NCBI GenBank assembly: GCA_013420905.1 | Contig: JAAXNY010000004.1 | Coordinates: forward strand, 3,844,001-3,908,000 | DNA length: 64,000 bases | From: Collybia mongolica | Taxonomy: Eukaryota; Basidiomycota; Agaricomycetes; Agaricales; Clitocybaceae | Direction of reading: 5' to 3' | Shown here: positions 47,843-58,800 of the stretch, one piece after another | How positions within the stretch are numbered: the stretch's first letter is position 1 | How the letters are laid out: each line of letters opens with the position of its first letter | Notes under the pieces: generated by a model | What the model was told of the DNA's origin: nothing | Databases searched by the model: none | What the model saw: the letters and a program-made list of their open reading frames with translations, nothing else | Made by a program: the position numbers and the translations under genes

Positions 47843-48539
47843 TTGACCATCTACCTTCATGGACTACTGCAGCTATTCGCGTTCCTCTGCCGTATGGTCA
47901 TGGCACCTTGTTTTATTTTGTACCTGAATTCAGAAATTTGTCCACGGCTACGGTGCCTAGCCTTGTCATCATATGGTATGTAGGCAGAGCATGGGCTATT
48001 GTGAAGTTGTACATTTGTTCTTGTTGTATGACACTCAAAGCATAAGAATCGGAGGGGGTTTCTGTGATCCGCTGCCGGCCGGAGTCGGTGCCCTTCACCG
48101 TACGCAACGTTCCCGAGCCGAGCTTGTTGACCCTTTTCGTGCGCAATACGTCCCGCCCATCGTGTATCTCGTCGAATTACATGGGCCTCAACCAAATAAA
48201 GCAAATCGAACCTTTCTGACAAGGCACTCCCCGGCCTCTGCTTTCCATAAAGCCTCCCCAATTTCTGGTATGACCCACTCCAATAGCTGCACCTACTCAT
48301 TGATGGTGATGGTTATAGGTGCACAGGAGCGTCACGCCCAATCAGCACCCAACCCTCTGCAGTAACGCGTACTCAATGGGAAATCACTGGTCTGCCTTCC
48401 TACCAGTACTCAAGTAGGTACGTATACCTGGAGTTCATCATTTTGATATTTATCATAGTCAGATGTGTTATTGTTTTGTATGAAACTGTTTTTTGCAGCT
48501 CTTTACGTGTGCGAATAGGCCAATATAGTGTCCTTGAGG

Positions 48540-48930
48540 CAAGGATCAAATATTATCTGGACTCCTGGACATCTCTCAGCCAAAGATGCAGCCGAACTAG
48601 TGCTGTCAGCCTTTGTGATCCCGGAGGTTCATCATTCTTTAAATTTTATTGGCAGGCCCAAGACAAGTTTCAGGCTGAGAATACATGCATCATGAGATAC
48701 ACCAACCTCGTGACAATCAATCGAAACAAACAGGATGAGAGTAATCATAAGAGCCCCAGGCCTGACTTGTACTTACATATAATACCGCTTCTAGGCCATC
48801 ATTGCCATTCAGCCATCGCACTGCACCTGTGGCATGTCAGTTCATGGCATTGTGAAAAATGAACCTACTTTTTTCATATAGGCTCCAAGAGCCATATTCT
48901 ATGCACAGTCCATACTCCCACATTACACCA
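48540..48930 (+). repeat. Third upstream module, orphaned
   Basis: Copy of the module that precedes both intact DUF6534 genes. It ends in CACCATGGTTCCTGCT, equivalent to the intact start CACCATGATTCTTGCT. No gene follows: sequence switches to the CpG-poor block, so the gene body was lost or displaced. Confidence 0.65.
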
Positions 48931-48993
48931 TGGTTCCTGCTGAAAGGGGGCTCCTGGGCTATAAGTGTGCTGATGCTATGAAATGTAATCTCT

Positions 48994-49060
48994 TACACAC
49001 ACACACACCAAATCTAACAATCAACACACACACCAAATCTAACAATCCACACACAAACAG
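48994..49060. repeat. CA-rich minisatellite, two units
   Basis: The unit (AC)n-CAAATCTAACAATC occurs twice in succession, followed by a partial third CACACACAAACAG. Simple tandem duplication of a CA microsatellite plus 14-bp spacer. Confidence 0.7.
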
Positions 49061-50189
49061 TAGGAATTGCCTGTTTTGAGTTCAGGTTCGAGTGCTTGAA
49101 AGCACTAAGTATTAATAGTACTAGTCAAGGCCTTTTTCACTGATCTCTTGATGGGTTTGATTCAGACAAAGTCTTAACACAAGTGTTAAGACCTTAGGTA
49201 TATTTTTATAATATCTTTCAATCCAATAGACTGAGTACCAAGTGTACATTCAATTATTAATGATCCCAAGCAGATCAAGAAGTCCAAGTGACTTTTAAAA
49301 CAACAGTGCCAAGTGCACCAAAGGCCAAGTGCCTAATAATTCCAAGAGACAATACAGGTACTAAGTTCCAAATGAACTGAACTCTTCAATTCTGTGATCT
49401 CTTTAGCCAAATGCTTCAAGACAATTCTAATCAAAACAATTGAAGCAATCTGATCCTTAATTCATGTGTGCAATAGTGTTTCAACAAATATGATTTGCAT
49501 ATCCTATAGTAGCTTGAAGTGGGGGCAAGATTCCTTTTTTCTGCGCTACTTATCTACAGTCTATTTATAGTGTACAAACTTAATATTATAAAGAATCATA
49601 ATTTTATGTGGAACAAGACCCTCCTGCACCAAGGGCTTGTTTTTTAAGGCTGACTTGTCCTCTATGACTTGGCATGCATGCCATACATGCCAATTATGTT
49701 GTTACTTATTACTTGGCTAATATCAAGAGAGCTGGCTAAACTCTTATCAACACTCAACAGCACGCTTGGTTATTTTTAAAACAGCATGGCACTGTCTTTT
49801 ACTTTTCCTGATTGTTCCTGTTGTTATTTATGGTGTCCCATCTTTTCCAGTAGTTAACACCAAGTACCCCTGATTAGACTTGGGTTGTGCAAGTCCTGAA
49901 TTTACAATTACTTCTCCTATTAATGATGATCCCTGGACTAATGATATCATACTACAATGGTTACTTATGATTTAAGATACCAAGGTTGTAACTGGGCATG
50001 GTGAATAGAACTAATAATAGTCCATACTCATAGTCCTCTGTACTGATAGTGTATTAACCATTAGACTAGTTCACTCTGATTAGTCATCTTGGAGCTCAAC
50101 TCTAATCCTCTATTACTGTTTACTTGGTTATTAGAAATGATATTAATAGCCATACTTGTTGACTTTACAAGTGCAAACAATGTTGGGCC

Positions 50190-50540
50190 CTATCACCACT
50201 CCAGATCTTCCCTTTAATGTTCAGGTTGTGTAGCTGTAAGTTATTAATCCTACACATTTGCCTTTGCTATTAACTTACATATGAATAGGACTGGTCCTCT
50301 GGTATGTGTGTGGATGCCTGTTTCATTAGCTCACCCCACATAAATACTGTTTAGATTCATACTATTAAATCAATCCCAGGGGACAAGCTGACTTACAAGT
50401 TACTTGTTAATGGAGTTTACATTGCTGAACTTGTTCAAACAACCCTTGCAATTCAAGGCACCTTTGATACATTTGGTTATGGCTTTGGAGATATCAAGGC
50501 TGCAACAGGCCTGTATCATGAATGATTTATTGTGCCCATA
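50190..50540 (+). pseudogene. Decayed DUF6534 gene fragment, tandem copy 3/4
   Basis: Alignable by eye with the first part of the intact genes: CCAGATCTTCCC... at the start, the GGACTGGTCCT 13-nt exon with its GTATGT donor, GACAAGCTGACTTACAAG, GGTTATGGCTTTGGAGATAT. Relative to copy 2 it changes CpG sites to CA or TG (for example ACGATCCTTGCGACGC to ACAACCCTTGCAATTC), has TAG and TGA interruptions (TGG to TGA in the HEW motif), and stops short near 50540, where it jumps to the upstream-type module. Confidence 0.8.
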
Positions 50541-50830
50541 GGCTGTTCTCAGCCAAAGATGCAGCCAAATCAATGCTGTCAGCTATTATAACATCAATAT
50601 CAGAAGGCCTACAGGTTTTGGTTTGAGGAGATGCACATTGTGAGATACATCAATCTCACAACAATGAAACAAACAAATGGGGTGGAAGGTAGCATTGTTA
50701 CTGGTATGTCTGTCCATGAGTGCTAGTTTATTGGTCTCTTATGCCTCAATTCTTCAAACTCATTAAAAATGTTCAGGTGAGATTTGGAACATGTACATAA
50801 ATAGGAATGCTCACACATACATGTGAAAAT
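50541..50830 (+). repeat. Fourth upstream module, decayed
   Basis: Shares the ordered landmarks of the other modules (CTCAGCCAAAGATGCAGCC, GCTGTCAGC, GTGAGATACATCAATCT, TGGTATGTCTGTCC, AAATAGGAATG), with CpG sites converted. Directly abuts the truncated gene copy, so the gene-to-module junction is deleted rather than intergenic. Confidence 0.65.
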
Positions 50831-51399
50831 ACATTAGCAAATCCTGATCAGTCTGCTGCCTAGTGTGACAGCACTGGGCAGAGACTTACAGTACCACAGA
50901 GTCCACAGTACACATCCCTATAGTGGCAGCTCTGTATGGTGACACAGATCTTCTGTGAATCACTGTATAAGCTATCATTTTCACTGCGCATTCCTGCACA
51001 GGATAGGGGGATTCCCTGGAGAGTTTTCCAGTCATACATATCCTCTGTATTGTTCTGGGTAATGCAATGAATTCAAATAAAGTTAAAAATCTATGTGGTT
51101 TAAAAACGGCAGATGGGAAGCATATGATAGATTAAGAATGGGTTAGTTGAGAATGATGTTGAGATTCATGTCATCTGGCATCAGCTTCCCTTTCTTTGAT
51201 TGCATCCTGGAATAGACATGGGTGGGTTCAAGTACCAAGGATACATGAGCACTTGCCTTCCAACCCTGCTGATGCCCTCCAACATATCACCAAACCTCAC
51301 ACCATTATAACAACCCCCCCAAGACAACCAATAAGACCCATGGCCACCTGCATATCCATCACCATCAAATTTCAGCATTGTTTGGGGCCATTAGTGTGA

Positions 51400-51660
51400 T
51401 GTGGCAATCATACCATGATTGTCATAGGGATAGGGAGGTCCCTTGCTGCATCATTGTGCCATTGTTGGGGGTAGTTCTGAGTTTGGGGCCATGAGTGTGA
51501 GCATGATGTGGCAGGTGTATGAGGGTGAGTGTACATACCTGGTAGGTACTCCCTGACATGGCACAGGTGGTTAGCATGATGTGGCATGCATACAAGGCTG
51601 GGCATACATACCTGGTGAGTATTCCCTGATATGGCCCAAAACACATTATGCATTGTTTGG
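51400..51660. repeat. Short degenerate tandem/dispersed repeat
   Basis: Recurring blocks ACATACCTGGTxxGTAxTCCCTGA and GCATGATGTGGCA alternate at least twice, together with GTTTGGGGCCAT(T/G)AGTGTGA. Looks like a decayed two-to-three-unit tandem repeat. Confidence 0.5.
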
Positions 51661-53581
51661 GAACATGTCACATGCAAGGCACTGTTGGCTTGTTTGTAAC
51701 CATGGGCAGCACCAGTGTTGTAGAGGTTGTGGATGCATGGGGGTAGGTACTAGGGATGGCCAGAGGGTGAGGGAGGTGGAGAGCAGGGCTGTTGTCCAGT
51801 TGTTGTCAATGGTGATGAAGGTGGGTGGTTGTTTGCATGAGTTACCTTCTGAACAAAAGCAGTAAGTATTTTGAAACTCAGCCTGAGAAACCCACCCACC
51901 ACTCAAATGGGTGTGGGTTTTGAACACAATGTGTACACATACCCACCCAAATATGTGCTGCTTGGAGCAGGCATGGAGAAGTGACAACACCATTAAGGGA
52001 GATGTGGTAGTATTGGCATGAGTATGAATGCTTGCAGGTTTAATCCCTTGGTTTGGCACAAAGACCAATCCAAAATTGTTGAAGGAAACTGCATTGGAAT
52101 ACAGTACCAAATTCTTCCTGAATAAATACCTAGATGAGGAGCTATTTTATGCATTTAATTAGTTCCCTTTACAGTTTTTTTTATCAAGCTACTTGTTCAA
52201 CAACATGGACTTAGTGACTGATCTGACACAATCTGTATAGAAACAAGGGCTCCTTTATGATGATGTACAGGCCTGAAACATCCACACAAAGCTATGCAGA
52301 AAAGGCCCAATCTGTACAGCTGAATATACCCATAGAGTTATCTATTCCAATAGGTAGTCTATAATATACTAGTCCTGTTTTATGTTGACTGAGAGTTATT
52401 TATTCCAATACATATTCCTAAGAATATGGGAACAGATGCTCATATATCATGTCATATATATTCAGGAGTTATCAGTGCCAATAGATGGAGTTTCAAGCAG
52501 AACCCATATGGTAGTGTTTTTAGATCCTGATTTACAATTACAGTCAAACCTGCCATAACCCATGGCCCTCAGTGGAAGCCGAAAAGTATGGGTTATCACA
52601 GAGTATGGGTTTTGGGAGGGGTTGTTATAGGGTCAGTTAAACAGCTTGTATTTGGTCATTATGTTGTATTTGGGCTATTATACATAGTTCTAAGGTATTT
52701 GCATGGTGTATATATGATTTCTAAGTAAAATAATTGGTAATAGTTGTAGGTTTAAGTGAGTTGAGCCTGTCAAGGCGTGTTTGACAGCCAAAACTTGCAA
52801 GGAGCCCCTCCAACTTGCACACAAATGGCTCATCAAGATCTGCAACATATTTTTGGATTGTCAAGGCAGCAGATAATGCCTTGTGATGAGACGGCTTCTT
52901 CTCTGCAGAGTCATTATCTGAGTCGTCATCCCCATTGATCACTGCCTGCTGCGCTGCATTGCACCTTTCTAACACAGCCTTGTAGATCTCCTCATCTGTC
53001 ACTTCACTGTAAGTATTGTCCTCGTTGACTGGGTTGAGCAACTCAGTCAAATCCATCCGATTACCCCGCTGCAGGACACCAATTTCCTCAAGATGATCTA
53101 GGGAAGCAGAAACATTGTTCTCTGCAGCAGTGACCGGTTCGGCAGGTTTGTTTAGAAGGGATGATATGCGGATAGCTGGAGCATCGGGAGTGGAGTTAGG
53201 ATTGAGAAGACTGTCGGGGAGAATGCCAGACTTCCACCAACAATTCTGGATTGTGGTTGTGTCGACCTCTTTCCATGCAATATCAGCCATTCGCATTGAT
53301 TCGAGTATGTTAATGTTGTAAATGTCAGCAGGAGGGATGTTGCTGTCATAGCAATTGATAGTGTGATCCATGAAATGGGCGCGGTAATGTGCTTTGAAGC
53401 AGTGCATGATCCCTGCATCAGTGGGTTGAACATGAGCTGTCAGATTAGGGGAGAAGTTCTCAACCACAATTTTTGTGAGATCCTCAGGTGGGTTGTGTGC
53501 ACTAAAATTGTCCTGGAACAGAAGGATCTTGTGTCCCTCACGTCACAACTTTGCATCCCAGTCACAAAGCCATTCTTGGTA

Positions 53582-55189
53582 CAGTGGCTCAAAAAACTGC
53601 CCCAATGTTTGTACATTTTTGAAAGATCAATATGGTATGAAGTGCTGACATAAGCAGGGGACCTGGGGTAATTATGTAAGATACTATGACATCGTGGCTT
53701 TCCAATGGACCCTGGATCATGTGATTTGGATCAAAACCCATTAAGCTATAGGCCAAACAAAATGATTACTCATTGGGGCAGTTTTTTGACCCTCTATTAA
53801 TTTTCTATCTAATACTTTGTATGACCACCTTTTGCCTTTATAACTGCTTGTATCCGCCTGGGCATACTTTCTATCAGGTTTTGGCATACCTCTGGTGGAA
53901 TTTCACCCCACTCTTCAGCCAATCTATCCCACAACTCATGTACTCCTTTGGGTGGTGTCGGATATTCTTTAAGACGGCGCTTGAGATGTTCCCAAAGGTG
54001 TTCTATTGGATTCATGTCAGGGGATTGGGCAGGCCAGCCAAGGACTTGAATGTTGTTGTCTTCAAACCACTGTGTGGCCAGTCCAGATGTGTGTTTGGGG
54101 TCGTTATCTTGCTGAAAGTAGTGCTCGCCATCCACCATTTCCAACTTCTCAAAACTTTCCTGAACTCCACTCTCCAAAATTTCACAGTATTGAACCTTGT
54201 CCATGTTCCCCTGCACCTCTATGAGCTTTCCCACTCCATTCCACCCCATACAACCCCATACCATGAGGTTTCCTCCTCCTCCATGTTTGACAGTAGGTGA
54301 TGTTGTTCTGTCAGATGGTGGTTCTCCCCTTTGTTTCCAGACATAAACCTTTCCATCTGACCCAATCCTATTGATTTTGGTCTCATCTGTCCATAGAACC
54401 CTTTTCCAGTCCTCCACAGTCCAGCTTTCATGATATTTTGCAAACTGGAGACGCCGGATGCGATGGGCTCGTTTGAGAAGAGGAGCTTTCCTCTTTGTAG
54501 CAGCATAAAATTGATTTTCCTTGAGTGCATTTCTGACTGTCTGGGGTGTGACAGGATTGGGGATGATGCCATTGATGAATTGGGTAGCCTGAACTGCATT
54601 ATCAAGCTTCCCTGACTTGATTTGACGAATAATTGACTGTTTGTCACGAACAGACAGCTTGGAGGGGCGGCCACCAAGGTTGTTTTCTTTGTTTCCATCC
54701 ACATCTTTGCTGATCCTACTGATGGTACCCTTCCCTAGACCAGTTTTCTCCTTGATTTGACGCTGAGAATAGCCCTCATTGAGGAGAGAAACAACAGTAT
54801 TGTGCTGAGCAGTAGAAATGGCTTTCATGATGGTGGTAAGAGGTCAAGAAGATGATTGAACCAATTCCAACATGTCAAATTGATACAAATAAAGTCACAT
54901 GACATTGTTTATTCTTCCCACAGTCCATAATGTTCTTGCATTGGATCATAAATGCCAGAATAATGGAAAATAAGATAAGGGTCAAAAAACTGCCCCAATA
55001 AGTAACCATTTTGTTTGGCTTATAGCTTAATGGATATTGATCCAAATCACATGATCCAGGGTCCATTGGAAAGCCACGATGTCATAGTATCTTACATAAT
55101 TACCCCAGGTCCCCTGCTTATGTCAGCACTTCATACCATATTGATCTTTCAAAAATGTACAAACATTGGGGCAGTTTTTTGAGCCACTG
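53582..55189 (-). mobile_element. Tc1-like element A (complete, nested in the Tigger-like element)
   Basis: 1608 bp flanked by TA (53580-53581 and 55190-55191). Near-identical terminal inverted repeats of 211 bp, 53582-53792 and 54979-55189, beginning CAGTGGCTCAAAAAACTG. Each repeat also ends, on its inner side, with an inverted copy of the outer site (ATTGGGGCAGTTTTTTGACC). Carries one uninterrupted transposase gene. Confidence 0.93.
53809..54828 (-). CDS. Tc1-like transposase (intact)
   Basis: 339 aa, single exon, no stops. Cut-and-paste transposase acting on the element's terminal repeats in the nucleus. Order: a paired-like N-terminal DNA-binding region with two helix-turn-helix units (EGYSQRQIKEKTGLGKGTIS; PVTPQTVRNALKEN), a GRPSKLS linker of the GRPR/AT-hook type, then the DDE domain: first Asp in VLWTDETKIN, second Asp in YFQQDNDPKHT, third Glu in NPIEHLWEHLK, with spacing fitting DD34E. 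The C-terminal MPRRIQAVIKAKGGHTKY is the family ending. All catalytic residues are present, so activity is possible. Confidence 0.95.
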   Translation of the reverse strand: MKAISTAQHNTVVSLLNEGYSQRQIKEKTGLGKGTISRISKDVDGNKENNLGGRPSKLSVRDKQSIIRQIKSGKLDNAVQATQFINGIIPNPVTPQTVRNALKENQFYAATKRKAPLLKRAHRIRRLQFAKYHESWTVEDWKRVLWTDETKINRIGSDGKVYVWKQRGEPPSDRTTSPTVKHGGGGNLMVWGCMGWNGVGKLIEVQGNMDKVQYCEILESGVQESFEKLEMVDGEHYFQQDNDPKHTSGLATQWFEDNNIQVLGWPAQSPDMNPIEHLWEHLKRRLKEYPTPPKGVHELWDRLAEEWGEIPPEVCQNLIESMPRRIQAVIKAKGGHTKY

Positions 55190-56775
55190 TAAAGGACTGT
55201 GGTCATCCAGGCCTTCGCATTACTTTGATAGTAGAAGCCAAGCTGCACCCCCGATTTTCATTGAAATGGTTGTGGTTGCTCGAATTTCCCAATGATGATG
55301 GGTCTGAGTTTTTCCGTACCAGTGGCATTGATTGTGAATGCATATGTCAATCGCTTCTTGTCGCCCTTCACTCCAGAAGATGGCTTGTTCATCAGGCCAT
55401 GGTCTGGAGGCATTCTGAAGGAGCCATAGTAAGTACATGAAATTATGTCAGTGAAGGAATCCAACTCACACCCAAAAAAGGCCAGTCTCGTCCATATTGA
55501 AGATGTCCTTCAAACGAAATCCATGCCTCCTGATAAGCTCGCAAAGTCTCTCGCGCTCACGCTCAATATCCTTGGGGTTTGCAGAACCGGCCTCACCATG
55601 CCACTTGTAGTTCCGCAAACCACAATGTTTCTTTAAGGCTTCCAGCCACCCTTCACTCAAGGCAAGCCTTTCATCGTCTGGCATGCCCACAAGATCAGCA
55701 AAGCGGTTCCATTTCTGCCTGAGAATCTCCCCACTGACATGAATATTATCTGACATGGCCTTTGTAACCCACAGCTCCAGCATCTCGTTGACTTCTGGAT
55801 GCTCTGTCTGCTTGACGCGCTTTGCATTCCCAGGTTGTCCCCTTCCGAGCGCCTCTGCATATTGCTTACGGTACTTGTTCTTGTCCTTCAGCCATGCTGA
55901 AATGGTGGGTTGCTTGAGGCAAAGGTTTGGGTATGCTTCATTCCAATGCAAAGCAGTCTTTCCTTGGCTGGACTTCTGTGCATGATGCCAGTCAAGAATT
56001 TCAATCCGTTGCTTCAACATCGCATTCTCTTTCTTTGTGAAAACTGGTGCTTTCTTCCCCTTCTCTGCCTGTGGCACTATCTTTTGAGTCTCGGGGCCTA
56101 AATCAGAGAAATGTGAGATCCATGCCAAGTTCACACTACAAATTTCACAAACATTTTCTCTTATTGCCCACAGCTTTTTTAACACCTCCTCCCAGCTCCA
56201 TAAGCTTGTAAACCACTGCCTTCTGCCTTGACTCCAGCCATCCCAGCCTGCGCTCATAGTCAGAAGCATTCTCGAGATGATCAATGACAGCATCTTTGTC
56301 AATGTGATTGGCCTCATTGTCAAGCCAGGTTTCATCATCACTTGAAATCTGCTTGCGGTTGGACAACTTGGCAAGTAGCTCATCCTTGCGTGATTTTATT
56401 TGTGCCTTGAGTTGGGACACACCAGCTTTGAGTACTTCAAGAGGCTTTCTCAACATTGACTCAGGGCATGGAATTTGTTGAGGTGTCAGGCTTAATAGGC
56501 AGGGTACCATTATTTAGGCTTTTTTCCCTTGAGTGGTTGGGGTCGTGCAGCCCTCCTTGATGCATTGACAAAATATTGATGTCATTGAGACCAGAAATTA
56601 CATAAATTTTAGTACATTATGGGTTATGAAACCCCCCCGGGACCTATGGGTTATGGAGTATGGCAGGGAGCCCAAATTTCCCTGAGAACCAACTTGGTGG
56701 AAGCCCCAAACCCATGGGTTATTACAGAGTATGGGTTATGACAAGTATGGGTTAGGACAGGGTTGACTGTACATA

Positions 56776-58393
56776 CAGTAGCTCAAAAAACTGTCCCAAT
56801 GTTTGGTCATTTTATAATGATTTACTTATAACAGAGTACTGGGGATTAAAATCATTCTGAGAAAAATATATATGATACTACACTATATTAGCTTTGAAAT
56901 GAGCCCCTACTTTTCTTATTTGAATAAAAACTCATTTCATAACAAATTGAACAAAATAATTACTCATTGGGACCGTTTTTTGACCTACATCTCCAAAGTC
57001 TCTATTTACACAATTAATACTTGGTATGACCACCTTTTGCCTTAATAACTGCTTGAACCCTTCTAGGCATGCTTTCTATAAGTGTCTGGCATGTTTCTGG
57101 TGGAATTTCATTCCATTCCACTACCACCCTATCCCACAACTCATGTACTCCTTTGGGGGCTGTTGGGTATTTCTTAAGTGCCTTCTTCAACACTACCCAG
57201 AGATGTTCAATGGGGTTGATGTCAGGGGATTGTGCTGGCCAGACCATAACATCAATGTTGTTGTCTTCAAACCACTTGGTTGCCTTGTTGGATGCATGTT
57301 TGGGGTCATTGTCCTGCTGAAACATCCTCTCTCCCTCTGGCATCTCCAGCTTTTCAAAGCTTTCCATTACTCCCCCATCCAAAATCTGGCAGTATTGGTC
57401 TGCATTCATAATCCCCTGGACCTCTGTAAGCACTCCTACTCCATTCCACCCCATACAACCCCACACCATAAGATTATTTCCTCCTCCATGTTTGACAGTA
57501 GGAGCGGTGGTTCTGTCAGAAAGTGGTTCTCCCTTCTTCTTCCAAGTATAAGTCCTTCCATCTGACCCAATCCTGTTGATTTTGACCTCATCTGACCATA
57601 AGATCCTTTTCCAATCCTCCACTGTCCAGTTTTCATGGTATCTTGCCCATTGAAGACGTTGCAGTCAATGAGCCTTTTTGAGAAGAGGACGTTTTCTCTT
57701 GACAACACTACAAAAGTCATTCTTTTTGAGTGCATTCCTGACTGTTTGGGGTGTGACAGGGTTGAAAAGAGTTTGGTTGATGAAATGGGTGGCCTCTACA
57801 GCATTATCAAGCCTTCCAGTGGTGATTTGTCGAATAATTGACCGTTTGTCACCAGGAGAGAGCTTAGAAGGACATCCCCCCCTGTGGTTTTCCTTGTCCA
57901 TATCCAGTTCCTTCTTGATTCTCCCAATGGTAGACTTTCCCAGAGTGGTTTTGGACTGGATCTGATGCAAGGTATAGCCTTCTTGAAGAAGGGAGATCAC
58001 AGAAAGGCGTTGGGTAGAAGATGTAGGTCTCATGGGATGATGGGGGAAGGAAAGAATGATTGTAATGATGGAAACATGTTGAATTTATATCAACATGGTC
58101 GCATGACTTTGTTTATTGTTCCCACAATACATCACATGATGTTAAAGCTTGCTGCAGTAAAGATCTTGCCAAAATTAAGCATAGGTCAAAAAACTGTCCC
58201 AATGAGTAATTATTTTGTTCAATTTGTTATGAAATGAGTTTTTATTCAAATAAGGAAAGTAAGGGCTCATTTCAAAGCTAATATGGTGTAGTATCATATA
58301 TATTTTTCTCAGAATGATATTAATCCCCAGTACTCTGTTATAAGTAAATTATTATAAAATGACCAAACATTGGGACAGTTTTTTGAGCTACTG
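56776..58393 (-). mobile_element. Tc1-like element B (different subfamily, inactivated)
   Basis: 1618 bp flanked by TA (56774-56775 and 58394-58395). Terminal repeats 56776-56985 and 58184-58393 (210 bp each) begin CAGTAGCTCAAAAAACTG and carry the same outer/inner inverted-site layout as element A, but the sequence between the sites is unrelated to A. It inserted four bases outside the end of the Tigger-like element. Confidence 0.92.
57014..58033 (-). pseudogene. Tc1-like transposase with one premature stop
   Basis: Same architecture and length (339 codons) as element A's transposase: LQEGYTLHQIQSKTTLGKST, GCPSKLS linker, PVTPQTVRNALKKN, DDE residues in ILWSDEVKIN, MFQQDNDPKHA and NPIEHLWVVLK. 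A single in-frame TGA at 57665-57667 falls directly after KKAH, where element A has an Arg codon (KRAHRIRR). Otherwise the frame is open from 58033 to 57014. Protein clearly diverged from element A. Confidence 0.92.
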
Positions 58394-58800
58394 TATGGGA
58401 CTGGGTCTATGACCAGCATGTGTTTCAACAAAGGAGTATCTCAAATCAGTTCTGCATCATCGCTTCTTGACTTGTTACCACGACGTGCACAGCCACCGTC
58501 GTAGTCGTCATCGTCGTTCTACGCACCCTGCTGCCCTAGATCACCCCCAATAACACTCTACCAACCAAGCCCCGTGCCTCTGACATGGGCAAAGACAATC
58601 CACCCGGCCAATCCCAGTGATCGGCGGAACGCGCCTCGAAACCGCCGGACATTCACGACTATCTTTGTGGGTCCTCCTCCCCTGCTCCATCCAGGAGCAC
58701 AACTCCTCAGAGACCCCCGGGCCTCCCTACTATTGCACAACAGGTCTTCTTTTGACCACCCACGCCTGCACCTGCATCGGAGGCAGATTCCTCCACTCCG

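Larger units (their letters stand above)
43021..48930 (+). repeat. Tandem segmental duplication of a DUF6534 gene with its upstream module
   Basis: A unit made of an upstream module plus gene plus 3' flank is repeated head to tail. Upstream modules at about 43021-43590, 45840-46320 and 48540-48930 share landmarks in the same order: (C/T)GTGAGATA-CATCAATxTCGCGACAATCAATCG (split here), CAAACAxGATAGAAG, TGGTATGTCTG, GATxATGTTCAG, AAATAGGAATG and ACCATGATTCT/ACCATGGTTCC at the start codon. Genes start at 43594 and 46324. The third module ends in a degenerate start (about 48930) and is cut by unrelated sequence. A fourth, decayed gene-plus-module copy lies at 50190-50830. Confidence 0.8.
48957..52540. 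other. CpG-depleted decayed block
   Basis: About 3.6 kb with only a handful of CpG dinucleotides (for example near 49545, 49763, 50978 and 51105), while sequence on both sides is rich in CpG. TpG and CpA are abundant. No intact gene. It contains the decayed DUF6534 copy and several short internal repeats. The pattern is that of long-methylated repeat DNA in which methyl-CpG has decayed to TpG/CpA. Confidence 0.75.
52721..56510 (-). pseudogene. Tigger-like transposase, broken
   Basis: DNA-cutting transposase with CENP-B-like helix-turn-helix and DDE_1 domain. Order from 56510: a charged coiled N-terminus (KELLAKLSNRKQ-like), an intron, basic HTH region (FTKKENAMLKQRI; CLKQPTISAWLKDKNKYRK; RIRRHGF-type), first catalytic Asp in FNMDETGLFW, KKRLTYAFTINATGTEK, second Asp in LLFQDNFSAHNPPED, third acidic-residue region VQPTDAGIMHCFKAHYR, and a C-terminus ending ITNYF. 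Broken by a TGA at 55258-55260, another TGA at 53543-53545, and insertion of a 1.6-kb Tc1-like element at a TA inside a Tyr codon between them. Both TGAs lie where CGA (Arg) is expected. Confidence 0.85.
52541..56769 (-). mobile_element. pogo/Tigger-like DNA transposon, interrupted
   Basis: Terminal inverted repeats: CAGTCAAACCTGCCATAACC at 52541 and, on the opposite strand at 56769, CAGTCAACCCTGTCCTAACC. Both are flanked by TA (52539-52540 and 56770-56771), the target duplication of the Tc1/mariner-pogo superfamily. About 4.2 kb now, about 2.6 kb without the nested element at 53582-55189. Encodes a DDE_1 transposase on the minus strand. The motif TATGGGTTA-type sequence recurs inside both ends. 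Confidence 0.85.
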
